The notes under the pieces are model-generated. The model searched no databases and had not been told where the DNA came from. It was given only the letters and a program-made list of their open reading frames with translations. The translations under genes and the position numbers were made by a program. DNA of 64,000 nt. It comes from Dillenia suffruticosa (Eukaryota > Streptophyta > Magnoliopsida > Dilleniales > Dilleniaceae). Where the stretch lies: assembly GCA_033439265.1 (NCBI GenBank), contig JAVTVX010000010.1, forward strand, positions 11,330,001-11,394,000, in the 5' to 3' direction. This document shows positions 1-12,122 of the stretch, one piece after another (the first letter of the stretch is position 1; each line of letters starts with the position of its first letter).

Positions 1-375
1 GTAGAGTTTTTGAAGAATTTCACTAACCCATTTGTCTTTGATTAAAACTATACCCATGATTATGGCTAAATAGCCTGATGGTGAACCTGCTTGTATATTT
101 ACTTAAGCTCTTGGCTTAACATTAATGAATTAAGGCTGTCTATACATTGCCCTTTTGGACTCACAAGCTTAGCAGGAAGCTTTAAGGGCAAGTTACCTCT
201 TAATATTTTCAACACGTATTGATACTAACACATGCAGATGAATACATGAGTACTGTGTTTCTGTTTCTCCGCTCTTTGGTGGTTTGACTTTATTTTTCTG
301 ATATTTATTTTTTAACACCTTGTTGCTGTTTATTTCTGTTTTGAAAATGGAAGTAACCATGCTTGATTGGTGTAG
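1..375. other. Intron of the alanyl-tRNA synthetase gene
   Basis: No coding exon of the downstream gene could be recognised here. The stretch ends in an acceptor-like 'tggtgtag' just before the first recognisable exon, whose first two bases complete a split codon, so at least one upstream exon must lie left of the window. The sequence is T-rich and intron-like. Confidence 0.6.
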
Positions 376-3300
376 GCAATGAAGGCCGTGAATATGTTCT
401 ACGGCGTATTCTCCGCCGTGCAGTCCGTTATGGGGGTGAAGTCCTGAAAGCAAAGGATGGGTTCTTTAGCAGGTAGAGATTATATATATGCTTGCTTTGA
501 ATACGATTGTCGAAGCTTCTTGATCATTTTCAAGTCTTTGTCATTGTAGTGGTGGTTTTGTGTTCATAATAGGTAGTGATTAGATACGTTCTTGCTTTGA
601 ATGTGATCTTCCAATTCTCTGATCTTTTTCAAGTTTGTGCTGTCCTTGTACTGGTAGTTTTGTGTTCACTTTCCTATTTCAGGGACTTTTGAGACTTTGG
701 AGTCTGCATGTTTTGTACCCTCATTCTTATCTTTTGAATCTTCACTTTGCATCCAGGCTTGTACCTGTGGTGGTTAAAGTGATGGGTGATATCTTTCCGG
801 AGTTGAAACAACATGAAGAGCGTATTATAGATATAATAAAAGATGAGGAAGATGGTTTTGTCAAGACATTGCAAAAGGTTAGCATAGTTTCTGAACACAT
901 TCAATGTGATCTCATTTTTTACATAGAATTAGTGTTTGGTGAAGCTCACTGAAGAATTTGTGGTTCAATTTGCTTTCTTTGAACCTTTTCCAAGCATGAG
1001 TTCTGATTCTGAAATGGCTGCAATGTAACTAAAGTGAACATTAACGACTGCAATAGTCATGAATTATTGTTAGGGCTTTATGAAGTTGCATAAGCTTGCA
1101 GAATTGGTAACTGGGTAACAAGTTTTTCCTTGGACAGTGCAGCAGATCTAAAATGTAATGAGTAGCAGGACCAAAAAAAAAAAAAAAAAATCAATTTTCT
1201 TTGAACTTTTTTTAATTTTCTGTTCACTTTTGTTTAATTTAATTTAAATTCTTACCAAATGTTAGAGAAAAGCTGATAATATGACAGTTTTGGGTCAAAT
1301 AGGAAGAACTAGAAGATGATTCCACCTCTAGCAAGTGCTTTACACCTTATGGCTTAAGCCGCTGTTCCATTTCCTTGCTCAGCTGGGGCAGGCATCTGGT
1401 TAAATTATCTGAACAAAGCTAGAATATGTGATTCTTATTCTAGAGATAAAATGAATCCATAATACCATGAGATGGGATGAAGATGCTACTTTGTGCACAT
1501 TTTAAAGGGGAATCTGTGATAGGTATTTATATCCACAAACCGGGTGTGAAACATTTTAAAAAAAGATTGTTGGTCTTTTGAGATATGAAACTACCCATGT
1601 TTACATTTGCTTTCCAAGAGAGGACCTTATACTACTTTCTATGTGATTAATTTTTTGTGCTAGTGATTTTAAATTGTATTTGATGAGTTGGTAAATTGAG
1701 CTGTTTCCAGGGGATTGACAAATTTAAGAAGGCTGCTCAGGATGTTCAGGGAAAAGTATTGAGTGGACATGTAAGTTTTCCACCCAGTAGTTGAAGCCTT
1801 GTGCATGTTCTTTTGCCTGTTAGCTGAATACTTTCCTAACCTGGAATTTAAATTGGAACTTGAAAGTCATAAAGGAGTCTGTAATGAAATTATTCATTGC
1901 AAATGCTGAAGTACTAATTAAAAGCATTTTGTCTTTTTTCTTGATCTCCAATTGTGGTGTGAATGGCTTGTTGACTTCTATTCCTGGCATATCCCAACAC
2001 TTTCTAGGTTTTCTTTTAAAGATTCTGTTTATAGGCTGGCATCATTATTTATCGGTCTTCAATCCTTCACCTTTTCCAAGTTGCCCTTTTGAGTTCCTTG
2101 GTTTGTGTTTAATCAAGATCTATGAGAATGGTTAGCATATCTGAGTTATGTAAAATATGCTTTAGAAATGATGTTATAAATTTTTTATCACATCAAATTG
2201 AAAGATACCTGTCCACCTGGGGCATTTTACTATTTATCTACCTTTTCAATATTTTAGATGCCTTCTAAGTAACTGAATAGCATAATGCGATCTCTGAATA
2301 TTTGATTATCAGATATGGTGAACTTTGATGGGATAAGATGAATTTCTGTGGCTGAGTGTCTTCTATTCATGCGGACTTGATTTCACCAGTTGAGAATGCT
2401 TGCTGAGCATATTTTTGGTTGTATTTGTTGTGTGTATTGCATTCCAACCCCCCCCCCCCAAAAAAAAAAAAAAGTCTAAAAGGTTCCAAAAGCCATATCA
2501 GAAGACCTGGTTTTGGACTAATAATTTGTAGTTCCTTTGATAAGAGACACCCTTACAGCTTATGGGGTAGGTTACCCCTCACAGAAGGACTATGACTTGG
2601 TGATACACTACTTATTGTCAATTCTATGGGATCTCTTTCTATTTTCCTCATTTTGGTTGGCATTTATGCCAAATTTATGAACTCTATTACATGAACATGG
2701 GCTGATAAATATGCAAACACTTTGTTGCAGGATGCATTTATCTTATGGGACACATTTGGCTTTCCATTAGATCTAACTCAGGTGCATAACAATTTGTTTA
2801 ATAGGTTGATCTTGTATTCTTATGTTCCTTGGACTGGTAGCTTAGTGTTTTGCTTTTTATTTCTGACCAGTTGATGGCTGAAGAGCGGGGTTTATCTGTT
2901 GATGTGGAAGGTTTTAACAGAAAAATGGAAGAGCAAAGAGAAAGATCAAGGAATAATCCAAATAAGGTGTCTTATTGCTGCTAATTTGCCCTTTGTTTAC
3001 ATTTAATAACCTTTGCCTGTTGTTTGTTGTGCTTGATCAAACTTCTAATACGATGCAACGATGAAAAAAATTAAGGTCAAGCAAGTAATGGAAGCAATGT
3101 TTAAATAGCAAAAAGAAATTGTTTGGAAAAGAGGTGGTCAATTTTACTAGAGTTCACTTCTTTGACCTAATTTTAACTATTCACAGCAAGCTACTAAACC
3201 TATCGTCATGGATGCGGAGGCCACCTCACTGCTTCACAATAGGGGAGTTGCTGCCACAGATGACTCCAGCAAATTTATATGGTTTGAGGTCAGCAAATTT

Positions 3301-6300
3301 GCATGCAGAATTATTTTTTTTACCCTTCTGTTTGGAATTATCAAGGAATCTTGCCAATTGCGAAATGGAGGAATAGCTAATGACATTTAGATCATGGTAG
3401 CCAGAAGCTTAGAACTGGAGAAGTTGGGCAGTAGAAATTGCTGTATTGGGACCAAGGTTTCTCAATACAGGGTCAATCTTCATGACCAGTGACTTGGTTA
3501 AATCGGTGCCATTCTGATCTAATAGTATCTATTACCGAGGCTTCAGTTAATATAATTTTACAGTAGGATTTCTAGGATATCTCTAAACGTACTGGGGCAG
3601 AAGAGGCAAGCCCTTCATCATTGGTCATATGCCTACTTGAATCTCATGCTTGTTCATTATAGTGACATCATTAGGAGTCTTTTCCTACCAGAGATTTAGT
3701 TGTCCAACTATTTGTGCATTTTTTAACTACTTGGCCATCTATTGAACAGGAGACTTGGTGCAGTACGTTTCAATCTAGTTTTTGTGATTGATTTCACTTT
3801 TTTCTTTTTGGATCCCCTTGCTTCATGGACATGTTTCAAATTTGTCTCTCAAATGGTCGATCCCAAATATTGGGATTAAGACTCAGTTTGTTTTTGTTGT
3901 TGTTGTTGTTGTTGTTGTTTGCTTCATGGACATAAGTATATAAATATGTTATTTATTTTATCTTTATTTCTGTGGAAACAAGTCTATATGCACTTGTCAG
4001 TGAAGAGAAGATTTTTATCTTTTACTGGTGCTTAGATTTGTCAACCTTGTTGCTAATTCATTTTCTTGTTGAAATTAACGTTCTTGATATCTAATGGATA
4101 GTCTTTGAGTAATGTGGTTTCCGCTTTTTCCCCATCTTTATATCTTCAGGTTGACCTAAGCGCTTCTTATATTTTCAAATTCACGTTTATAGGCATTACT
4201 CCAAGGATGCAAATGTAAGAGCTGGGCAAATTGATGATATCTAATGAGAAGACCTTAAGATGTTAACCGCTGTCAGTCTTGGCATACTTGCTTGTGGTAT
4301 ACATATATTCCTTAATGTGAAAGCACACTTAGGTTAACAAAAATTTCTTTCTATAAGCTTATTTGCACATCTAAGACGCTCCTTCCAATCAATAATAAGG
4401 AAAACCCTTCAAACAGTTGGGATAATTTGGTTCAATTATAGTCCAAATCCTTCAGTCCCTACTGAGAAAGTTTTTCTTGCCTCAAGAATCTAATACAGAC
4501 ACTATTCTGTGTTTGTGTGGATATGCATATGTATTCCCTCTGTCTTCAGCTAGTAAGACATCACCTACGCAAGCAATGTTCCAGTATTTCCCAATCTATG
4601 CTGAAGGACAAAATTATTCAAGTTTTCTGATTAGTCCGTATGGTGACAGTCTGAAGACTTCATTGACAAGACTCGATCCTTTCTTTGTATTGTTACTGGC
4701 TGAAAGCAGATGCAGATGCAGCTGCACAATGAAGCACCGGCCTGCTTCTACAACAACAACAACAACAACCACTTAATCACAAATTTTTGGGCCCTTGCCT
4801 GCTTCTAGCCTGAAAAAAAAAATTTCTACATTGGTGTTATTGCGATCTAGACTGTCAAAGCACCAGAAAAGAAAATGATTTATTAATTGGATTGTACTCT
4901 TATTTATTTCTACGTTGGATCCTAATCACTGATTGCCTACTTTGTACCGGAATTAATTCCGATGATTCTATAACATCAAAGATTAATCGGGAATCAACAA
5001 AGTAAATGGTTGAAAAATGAAAGTTAAAGTGGGAAGTGGATTTCTGTCACCCTTTCTGATTTTTGTGTTAGATTGTCCAAAACTGCTTCATGATTACACA
5101 GCATTTTGCTTTGATTTGACAATATTATGACCTGCAGTGCTATTTTCTCCTTTTATTTTCTCTTGCAGGATCATGAAAGTGTGATAAAAGCTATCTATAC
5201 TGGGACTGAGTTCCTGGAAACAGCTGCAGCTGGCAGTGAAGTTGGTATTGTTTTGGAGTCCACAAGCTTCTATGCTGAGCAAGGTGGCCAGGTAGTTTAC
5301 ATCCACGATTGTTTGTAACCTTTAAATGGATCTTCACCTGATGATTTTGTGTTTAACTCAAAACATTGGGCTATACTTTCTATCTGGTTTTACGTGATTT
5401 ATATCATAAATCAGACAATTAGTTAGAACATTAATACTGTCGAAAGGTGTTTATTAGTATCAAAACAGGATCTGCTTAAGCTCTATTAGTGAGGTTGATG
5501 TGATTAAGCGAGTTCAAATTTCGTGTCTTATTTTGCAAAGAAAATAATAAACTGATTAGATAAACTTGGTAGCGGAGGGAGGATATGCAATGTGAAGTGG
5601 GTTGTGGAAATTGAAATGATAAATTTGGATAATTCATAAACCTTGTAACAACATGTGAACTGCACTCAGCTTTTTTGACCTTATGTAATGGTAACTGCCA
5701 GGATAAAAATTGCAAATGCTCTGTGGGTTGTATTGTAATTGTAAGGGTTTTATTTGGTTGGGTTTAATGGATCCAGTTGGTTCTGTAGTTGCAGAAAGTG
5801 TTGCATTTGGGGCATAGTTTTACAATCATTGTTTGAGTTTTGAAGGATTCATTTTATCTTGTTTCAGATTTATGATACTGGTTTGCTTGACGGCCCCTTT
5901 GGATCATTTGAAGTTTGTAATGTGCAAATTTTTGGTGGGTTTGCTCTCCATATGGGTTACTTTACTTCACAGACCGGCAAATTTTCAATTGGTGAGAAAG
6001 TAATTTGTAAGGTAAAATTGATTGTGCCTGCTTACTTTCATTTTTCCTAGTATTTCTTTTTTTTGTGAACCTCAGGACTATTTTGCTTGATCAGGTTGAC
6101 TATGACAGGCGTAAGCTCATTGCTCCTAACCATACTTGTACGCACATGTTGAATTTTGCTCTCCGGGTATGCACAAATTCCTTGACATTTGAGCTATGTA
6201 TTTTCTGTTTAGGGCAGTGTTTGAGCTTCTTGCTATTAAACAATCTGTAATTATGCAGGAAATACTTGGGAATCATGTTGATCAGAAGGGATCTATTGTT

Positions 6301-9300
6301 CTGCCTGAAAAATTAAGATTCGACTTTTCTCATTGTAAGTGCAATTTCTTTCTTACTCAATTGGTATATATATTGCTGTTTTCTAAATGCTTCTTAATTA
6401 AACAGCCAAGCCTGTGCATCCGGATGACTTGAGAAAAATTGAATCAATTGTGAACAGCCAAATTAGAGATGAATTAGATGTATTTTCTAAGGAGGCAACT
6501 CTTGCTGATGCCAAGCATATCAATGGGTTACGGGCTGTTTTTGGGGAAGTAAGCTTCTTATTTTGTTATTTTATTGGAGTAATATGATCATTTGTGTATC
6601 TGGATAATGATTATTATGTGAATTATGATCAGTAATCCTTCTCGGTCTTCTGTTAGGTATATCCAGATCCTGTCAGGGTTGTGGCAATTGGTCAAAAGGT
6701 TGAGGATTTGTTGGCTGATCCAGATAATTCAAAGTGGTTATCAATTTCAGCTGAGCTCTGTGGAGGTTGATTCCCCCGAGTACTTTTTAGTTTGAACTGA
6801 TACTTTCTCTTAGCATTGTTACTCAGATTCCACTGCTTACTATGATTTAATGTTGTTGTAGCAAAAGAATTTTTGTTCCTATAGATTCCCAAGTTGAGAT
6901 CTTCAAGTTTTGATATTTTTTGTTCCTATAAATTCCCTGTTTACTGTGATATGTAGAATTCCCCTGAGGACTTTTTAGTCTTGATATGTACTTTTTCTTG
7001 TGGATGTGTCTTTAGGACCACAGATACTGTTTCCCCTTATATAAACTCCTTCCATTTGGTGAAGTAGGTCGAACCAAAGTCAAAAGTTGTAGTTTGGTTC
7101 ACAGTCCAAAATAAAATTAAAACCATAATTTGTTGCCATTGAAGAGAGCTAACAAGTTTTTATGATTTGTCATGCAACGAACCTAACATATACTTTTTCC
7201 CACTCCTCTTAGATGCTTGAATAGTCCTTTTGAGGTGGGTTTTTTGCTAGAGATTTTAGCTCACATCTTATGCATTAACAAGTGCTTTGGAAGTAATAAG
7301 GACAAGTGCTTTGGAAGTAATAAGGAGGTCAACGGATTGCACAGTAGTATTCTATCCGTGTCCTGCAAAAATTATGAAAAGCAAATACTTGCCACCTCCT
7401 TTGAGACAAACCGGAGTCTTTACTACCTAAATGAAAGGTCAATAGCTATGTGACCAGATTATGTGGGTGTACACGACTATATTTTGTCTACTCTTGTTCC
7501 TTTTGCAGTCTTTCTGCTTTCGTTGTTCCCAGCACTTTTTCCCCTTCCTATATTAGTCTTTTTGGGGCTCTTTTGGCTTTATGTTGACCTATTCTTTTCT
7601 TGAATGCTTTTAGGGACCCACATTTCAAATACACGAGAAGCTAAGTCATTTGCTCTCTTGACGGAGGAGAGTATTGCAAAGGGAGTCCGAAGAATAACTG
7701 CTGTTACAGCTGATTGTGCCTTGGCAGCATTGGATTTGGCAAGGTCACTTGAGCAAGAAATCATGGAAGCATCTAAAACCGAAGGGAGCTTGCTGGAGAA
7801 GGTTACCTGCCATTCCTTATTATATCTGATTGTGTCTGTTTGAAAATGACTTGGCTTGTGTGATTCGTGTTACTACTTGTATTGAGATCTTTTGCTGGGT
7901 CAAAAGATTAGTCTCTCGGAACTAGACTGATGGCCCCAACATCACATTTGCTTGGGTTGAGAGAGTATTACCTTTTTTTTTGGATAAAATGGTCCTGCTG
8001 GTGTAGAATTAGAGGATTCAACCTTGGAGGTGGGACTTTTGTAGTCCGAAGAACTCTAAAAGTGAACTTTCCTTAAAAATTATTTTGTCTTGCGTAAGTA
8101 GTTGAGTTCAAGTTTAGTATTGCAGTCATAAAGGTCGCATAGCCAGGAGCCTGACTTTATTCTTTGTAGGTAAGTAAGTGGTTGATGGACTTGAAACATA
8201 CCGTTTGGTGATATTTGTGGTGGGAATGGATTTTTGGACTTTCGTAAATTTTTTAGAAGCCGGTGGGTCGACTTGCCTTTCTGTAGCTTTACCAACCTTC
8301 AAAATTATTTTGTTTCTTCTGTCCAGATATATATTGTCGAGACTGGATTTTAGCTGCAGGCAATGATTAAGGATAACATTAACCTTACATGGTATATAGT
8401 GCAGCTTGTCTTTGATTTACATGTCTCATATATCCAACAACATAAGTGTTGATAATCACTTATATAATTGTAGCCATGCAAAGTGTGGGTGGGATGAGCC
8501 AATCAAGGCCTTGAGGCTTGTAGATGACTGGAGAATAGCCCTAGGTTTTTTAATCTAAAAGGATTGAAGGACATAAAGCCAGTGTTTATGATTAATTTAC
8601 AGGGTTTGCAGGATTTGGAAAATTTGTATGAGACTAGTTGAAGATGGGTAAAGATTTTATGGTTTATGATTGATTACGGTAGTGAGTTGTTGGACTATGG
8701 AAAAAGTGGTTTGAAGAATTCTATGATTAGATAATGACTTCTTTGGTGCTGGGCTGGTTTGGGAGACATGGTCGATTCCTCACATGAAGTTTGCGGTTGT
8801 GGGAAAAGGGTCACCTTGAAATTAAAATGATCTGCTGATGTTACAAACTCTAGTCCTACGAAAATAATTTAAGAACTTCAGACCATATTGCCTGAGGTGA
8901 GGCCCTATACAAGCTGCAAGAGTGAGCTACTTACACTTAACATGGATGTCTTTAATTGTTAAACCTAAATTTTATTTTATTGTGATTATATATACACACA
9001 TTTATATTAGAGAAATCTTGCTGTGAGCTTCTTATCATGGACATAAGAAGTAAGGGTACAAATTGCTTCCTGCTAGACTTCCTTGTCTGTTAGCAAGAGG
9101 AAACTGTTTTCCTCCACTGGGATAATTAGGAGCTTAATACATCAACTATTATTCATATTGGGGATGTTGGTTGAATGGTTTTTTACTTTCTAATTTGAAG
9201 TGACTGAGTGGGTAAGAAAGTTATTTCTCATAATTTGTTGGGTTCCATAAATCCAATGGTACCGTCTTTGTTCCTTACAGAAAGTTGCTTCTCTAAGAAG

Positions 9301-10432
9301 TCGGGTGGACTCTGCTCAAATTCCGGCAGCCAAGAAAGCTGACATTAGGGAAAAAATTTCCATTCTTCAGGTATTGTATTTATGGAGTACCTTGTCTCCC
9401 CTTTATTTGGTTCTCTTCATTTAATGTTTTCATGGTGGTTTATCAGTAGTTATCCTTGTATTATTACATTTGGTTCCATATTAGGAACAAGTGAAAAAGG
9501 CACAAAAGAAGATTGCTGAAGAAAATTTACAGAAAGCTGTCAAGTCTGTAAGTGAGATGGCAGAAGCTGCCACGTCAGATGGCAAGGCCTTCTGCATTTC
9601 CCGTGTGGATGTTGGTTTGGATGCTGCTGCAGTCCGTGAAGCGGTTATCAAAGTCAGAGAGCAGAAGGTGATAGCAGCTTCTTATTTTTGGCTTTCCTCT
9701 TGGTTCTATCTATTCCACTTGATGTGCTTTGTACATCTGCAATAAATGGTTACGCTCTGCTTTTTCTCTATGGACAGGGAATATCGGTCATGGTTTTTAG
9801 TACTGATGAAGCCACAAACAAGGCTGTTGTATACGCAGGGGTTCCAGAAAAAGGAGACAAGTGCAAGGGGTTAGATGTGTCGGAGTGGTTAGCTGCAGCT
9901 TTGGAACCTGTGAAAGGGAGATGTGGCAAAGGAAAAGGTGGCCTTGCTCAAGGACAGGTTAGCATGTTTCCCGTTCTAGATCTCAGGTCTTATTTTTAGT
10001 TCATGGGAATAACATGGTATCGTGATTATGTTGCAACACCCCAAAACCCAACCCCCCCCCTGCGCCCAAAAAAAAAAACCCCAAATGTTAGATTATTAGA
10101 ACCATGTTTTTACATAAATTGGTATCATTAAGGTTGGTAAGTTTTTCCTACTTTTTTGTGGAGCTCTGAGGCTAGCCCTTTAATCAGATGGGTGAAAATC
10201 TTGAAACGCATCTACACCAGATCCCATTATACCCAATTCTTACTATTATGTAGTTGTGTCGTGTAAGTAGTATCATTAAGGGTCATTCCCTGATACGATT
10301 ACAAATTGTTCAAGCTGGAATTCATCTTTCTGATAATTGTCAATGAATGACTGGTTTCAGGGGACAGATGCATCACATATAGATGACGCTATGGATATTG
10401 CAACAAAGTTTGCATCAATGAAATTGCAGTGA
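376..10432 (+). CDS. ALATS: Alanyl-tRNA synthetase, 3' 17 coding exons (5' end outside window)
   Basis: Class II synthetase that charges tRNA-Ala and clears mischarged Ser/Gly. Exons: 376-472, 757-877, 1711-1770, 2731-2781, 2871-2966, 3187-3288, 5169-5291, 5868-6011, 6095-6166, 6259-6334, 6406-6548, 6657-6765, 7614-7801, 9281-9370, 9485-9667, 9778-9957, 10361-10432. All junctions are GT/AG and stay in frame, giving about 634 C-terminal residues of a family usually near 950-1000. The visible part begins in the tRNA-recognition region ([19 protein letters not shown]). The editing domain follows, with the two zinc-site motifs [10 protein letters not shown] (exon 6095-6166) and CGGTH, split across exons 6657-6765 and 7614-7801. 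The C-Ala oligomerisation domain ends with [18 protein letters not shown]. The catalytic domain and any alternative starts for organelle targeting lie upstream. In plants one such gene usually serves cytosol and mitochondria; that is family knowledge, not visible here. Confidence 0.96.
2448..2473. repeat. C-tract joined to A-tract in an ALATS intron
   Basis: About twelve C directly followed by about fourteen A, inside the intron between exons 1711-1770 and 2731-2781. Four similar C/A junctions occur elsewhere in the window. Confidence 0.8.
3818..3933 (+). mobile_element. 5'-truncated retroposon tail ending in (TTG)n, with 15-bp TSD
   Basis: The insert (3833-3918, about 86 bp) reads 'ctctcaaatggtcgatccca' then 'ttgggattaagactcagttt' and ends in a TTG repeat. 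It is flanked by perfect direct repeats TTGCTTCATGGACAT at 3818-3832 and 3919-3933, the mark of target-primed insertion. The body matches, on the opposite strand, the tail of the element at 56337-56735. It lies in the ALATS intron 3289-5168. Short internal-tail copies with TSDs suggest 5' truncation by LINE machinery; it could be a LINE tail or a SINE. Confidence 0.85.
4740..4807 (-). mobile_element. Very short retroposon tail (46 bp) with 11-bp TSD
   Basis: A CAA repeat followed by 'cacttaatcacaaatttttg' is a degraded reverse-complement copy of the same (TTG)n tail as at 3833-3918. Direct repeats GCCTGCTTCTA at 4740-4750 and 4797-4807 flank the 46-bp insert (4751-4796). It lies in the same ALATS intron, in the opposite orientation to the 3833 copy. 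Confidence 0.7.
7278..7325. repeat. Perfect 24-bp tandem duplication
   Basis: Two identical 24-bp units (7278-7301 and 7302-7325), each containing 'aagtgctttggaagtaataa', in the ALATS intron between exons 6657-6765 and 7614-7801. The lack of any mismatch suggests a recent event. Confidence 0.9.
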
Positions 10433-12122
10433 TTGAAGATACACGATCTTTCAGCCTTTGCTTTAACTGCTGCACAATACTAATATAAGATGGCACCATT
10501 TTCATTATTTCAGTGCCTCTGGCATTGGTATACGAGATCACAGGAAATAGTGAATTAAACAAGAAAAGCATTGATTACTGTTGATGCAGTTATTTATTTT
10601 CCAGACAATTACATATTTGTAAGAAAGCTAAATTGCTTAAGCAAGAACTTGCCTTGTGCTTTTAGTGCTTAGATTCTCAAAATGGTACTCTTAGTTCTTT
10701 GTAAGGATCCATTTTTCTTTGTAACAAGGAACAAACTACCAGTTTTGAGAAGTCTACCGCTGATGGCCGTCGGTCCAATATTCTTTTAGTTGATACGTGA
10801 AATTTAGAGTTTTATACGAATATAACATTATTTTTTTAAAATATTTTTAAAATAACGCTGTTCGAAAAATATTTTTAAATCTAATACCTACGTGTTGAGT
10901 TTTGAAAACTCGATGTGGTACTGTTTATTGAATAGTATCATGTTGAATCTAATAGTATCATGTCGAGTTTCATAGCGATCTCATGTTGAGTCTTGAAGGC
11001 TTAACATGGATGTGCTATTTTTGGAATTTTTTACAATTTGTGTTTTAAAATTTTTTATTTTTTTGGAGGTCGGGTTCGGAACAAATCTCGTCAAATCTGA
11101 ATATGATGGGCACGGTTATATGTCAACATGATAACCACTAAACGTGCATTGTTGGCTCCTATTCGTAAATCAGACTCTGCCGCAACTGCCATTAAGTTTC
11201 TGTGCCTTATGCGAAGGAAAAATAATATATTAATTTTTTTTTTTGATTTTTGTGAAGAACGATTTAAATTGCCCTAGCTTGAGCCTAGTAGAATCTGATC
11301 CATTGAAAACCCATTGAGCTAACTTGGCTGTGAGGTTAAATTAGAGCCGAAGTTCGAAATGCTCACTTGCGAAACATTGTCAAGTTCCAACATTTTTGCT
11401 GGCGTTTGAAATAAAACAGGGTACCTGCAGTGTATGATGGTAAAACAATTAATCTCCTCATTTTGTCAATTTTAAGGTCAAAAACGGGTTCAACTCATAG
11501 CTCGAAGTGTACGTCAAAGCAATTAAGCTATCTTTATTGAACTCAATTTATGATAGTTTATTAATATAGATTCACCAGAGAATGCTACTCCAGACGAGGG
11601 TAGCGAGGAGTTTTTCTACATTCACAAGTCCAATCACTGATTGCGGATGTGACAAACGAGCAGGGTTGCCATGTTGGTTGAACCACAGGGCTCACTCAAA
11701 AGCTATTTTGTGTGAATTCGGTGATTGGCCACATTTTGGTCCTTGCAAGGGCCGGGATTGGCCAACATCACAGCCTTACTTGGAGGTACCACATCAGTAA
11801 CTAACGACTGGGTGACCACAGGAGTTGCCTAAAATGAGGACAGCACTTTCAAAATGTAGACCTTTGACAAACTTAGTATCTTGTACTGGAGTTTGTTAAC
11901 TGGGATTTTAATATGACCTTCCAAACAAATGAGAACCACTTTGCACAGCCTTAATATTGATCAGCCTAAGAATCTGACGTGGAAGGCTGACTGCTTAAAG
12001 CATTTAGGAGGCATCAGTAAGGGCTGATTCTTGATATTCCAACATAGCTTGCAAGCCTTTGCAATAAATACATATTTTCTGCCCCATCATTGAGGTTAAT
12101 CCTGCACATAAATAAGCAAATT
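10433..12122. other. Intergenic spacer between convergent genes
   Basis: The first ~320 bases are the probable ALATS 3' UTR. Around 10,890-11,010 there is a run of imperfect repeats of 'atagtatcatgt' and 'tgttgagt' units. No ORF here resembles a protein; the 72-aa ORF at 11582-11800 has no recognisable motif. Confidence 0.6.
10890..11015. repeat. Short imperfect direct repeats (atagtatcatgt / tgttgagt)
   Basis: Units such as 'aatagtatcatgttgaatct' then 'aatagtatcatgtcgagttt', and several copies of 'tgttgagt', occur within about 120 bases. This may be part of an old non-coding transposable element; no ends were found. Confidence 0.45.
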
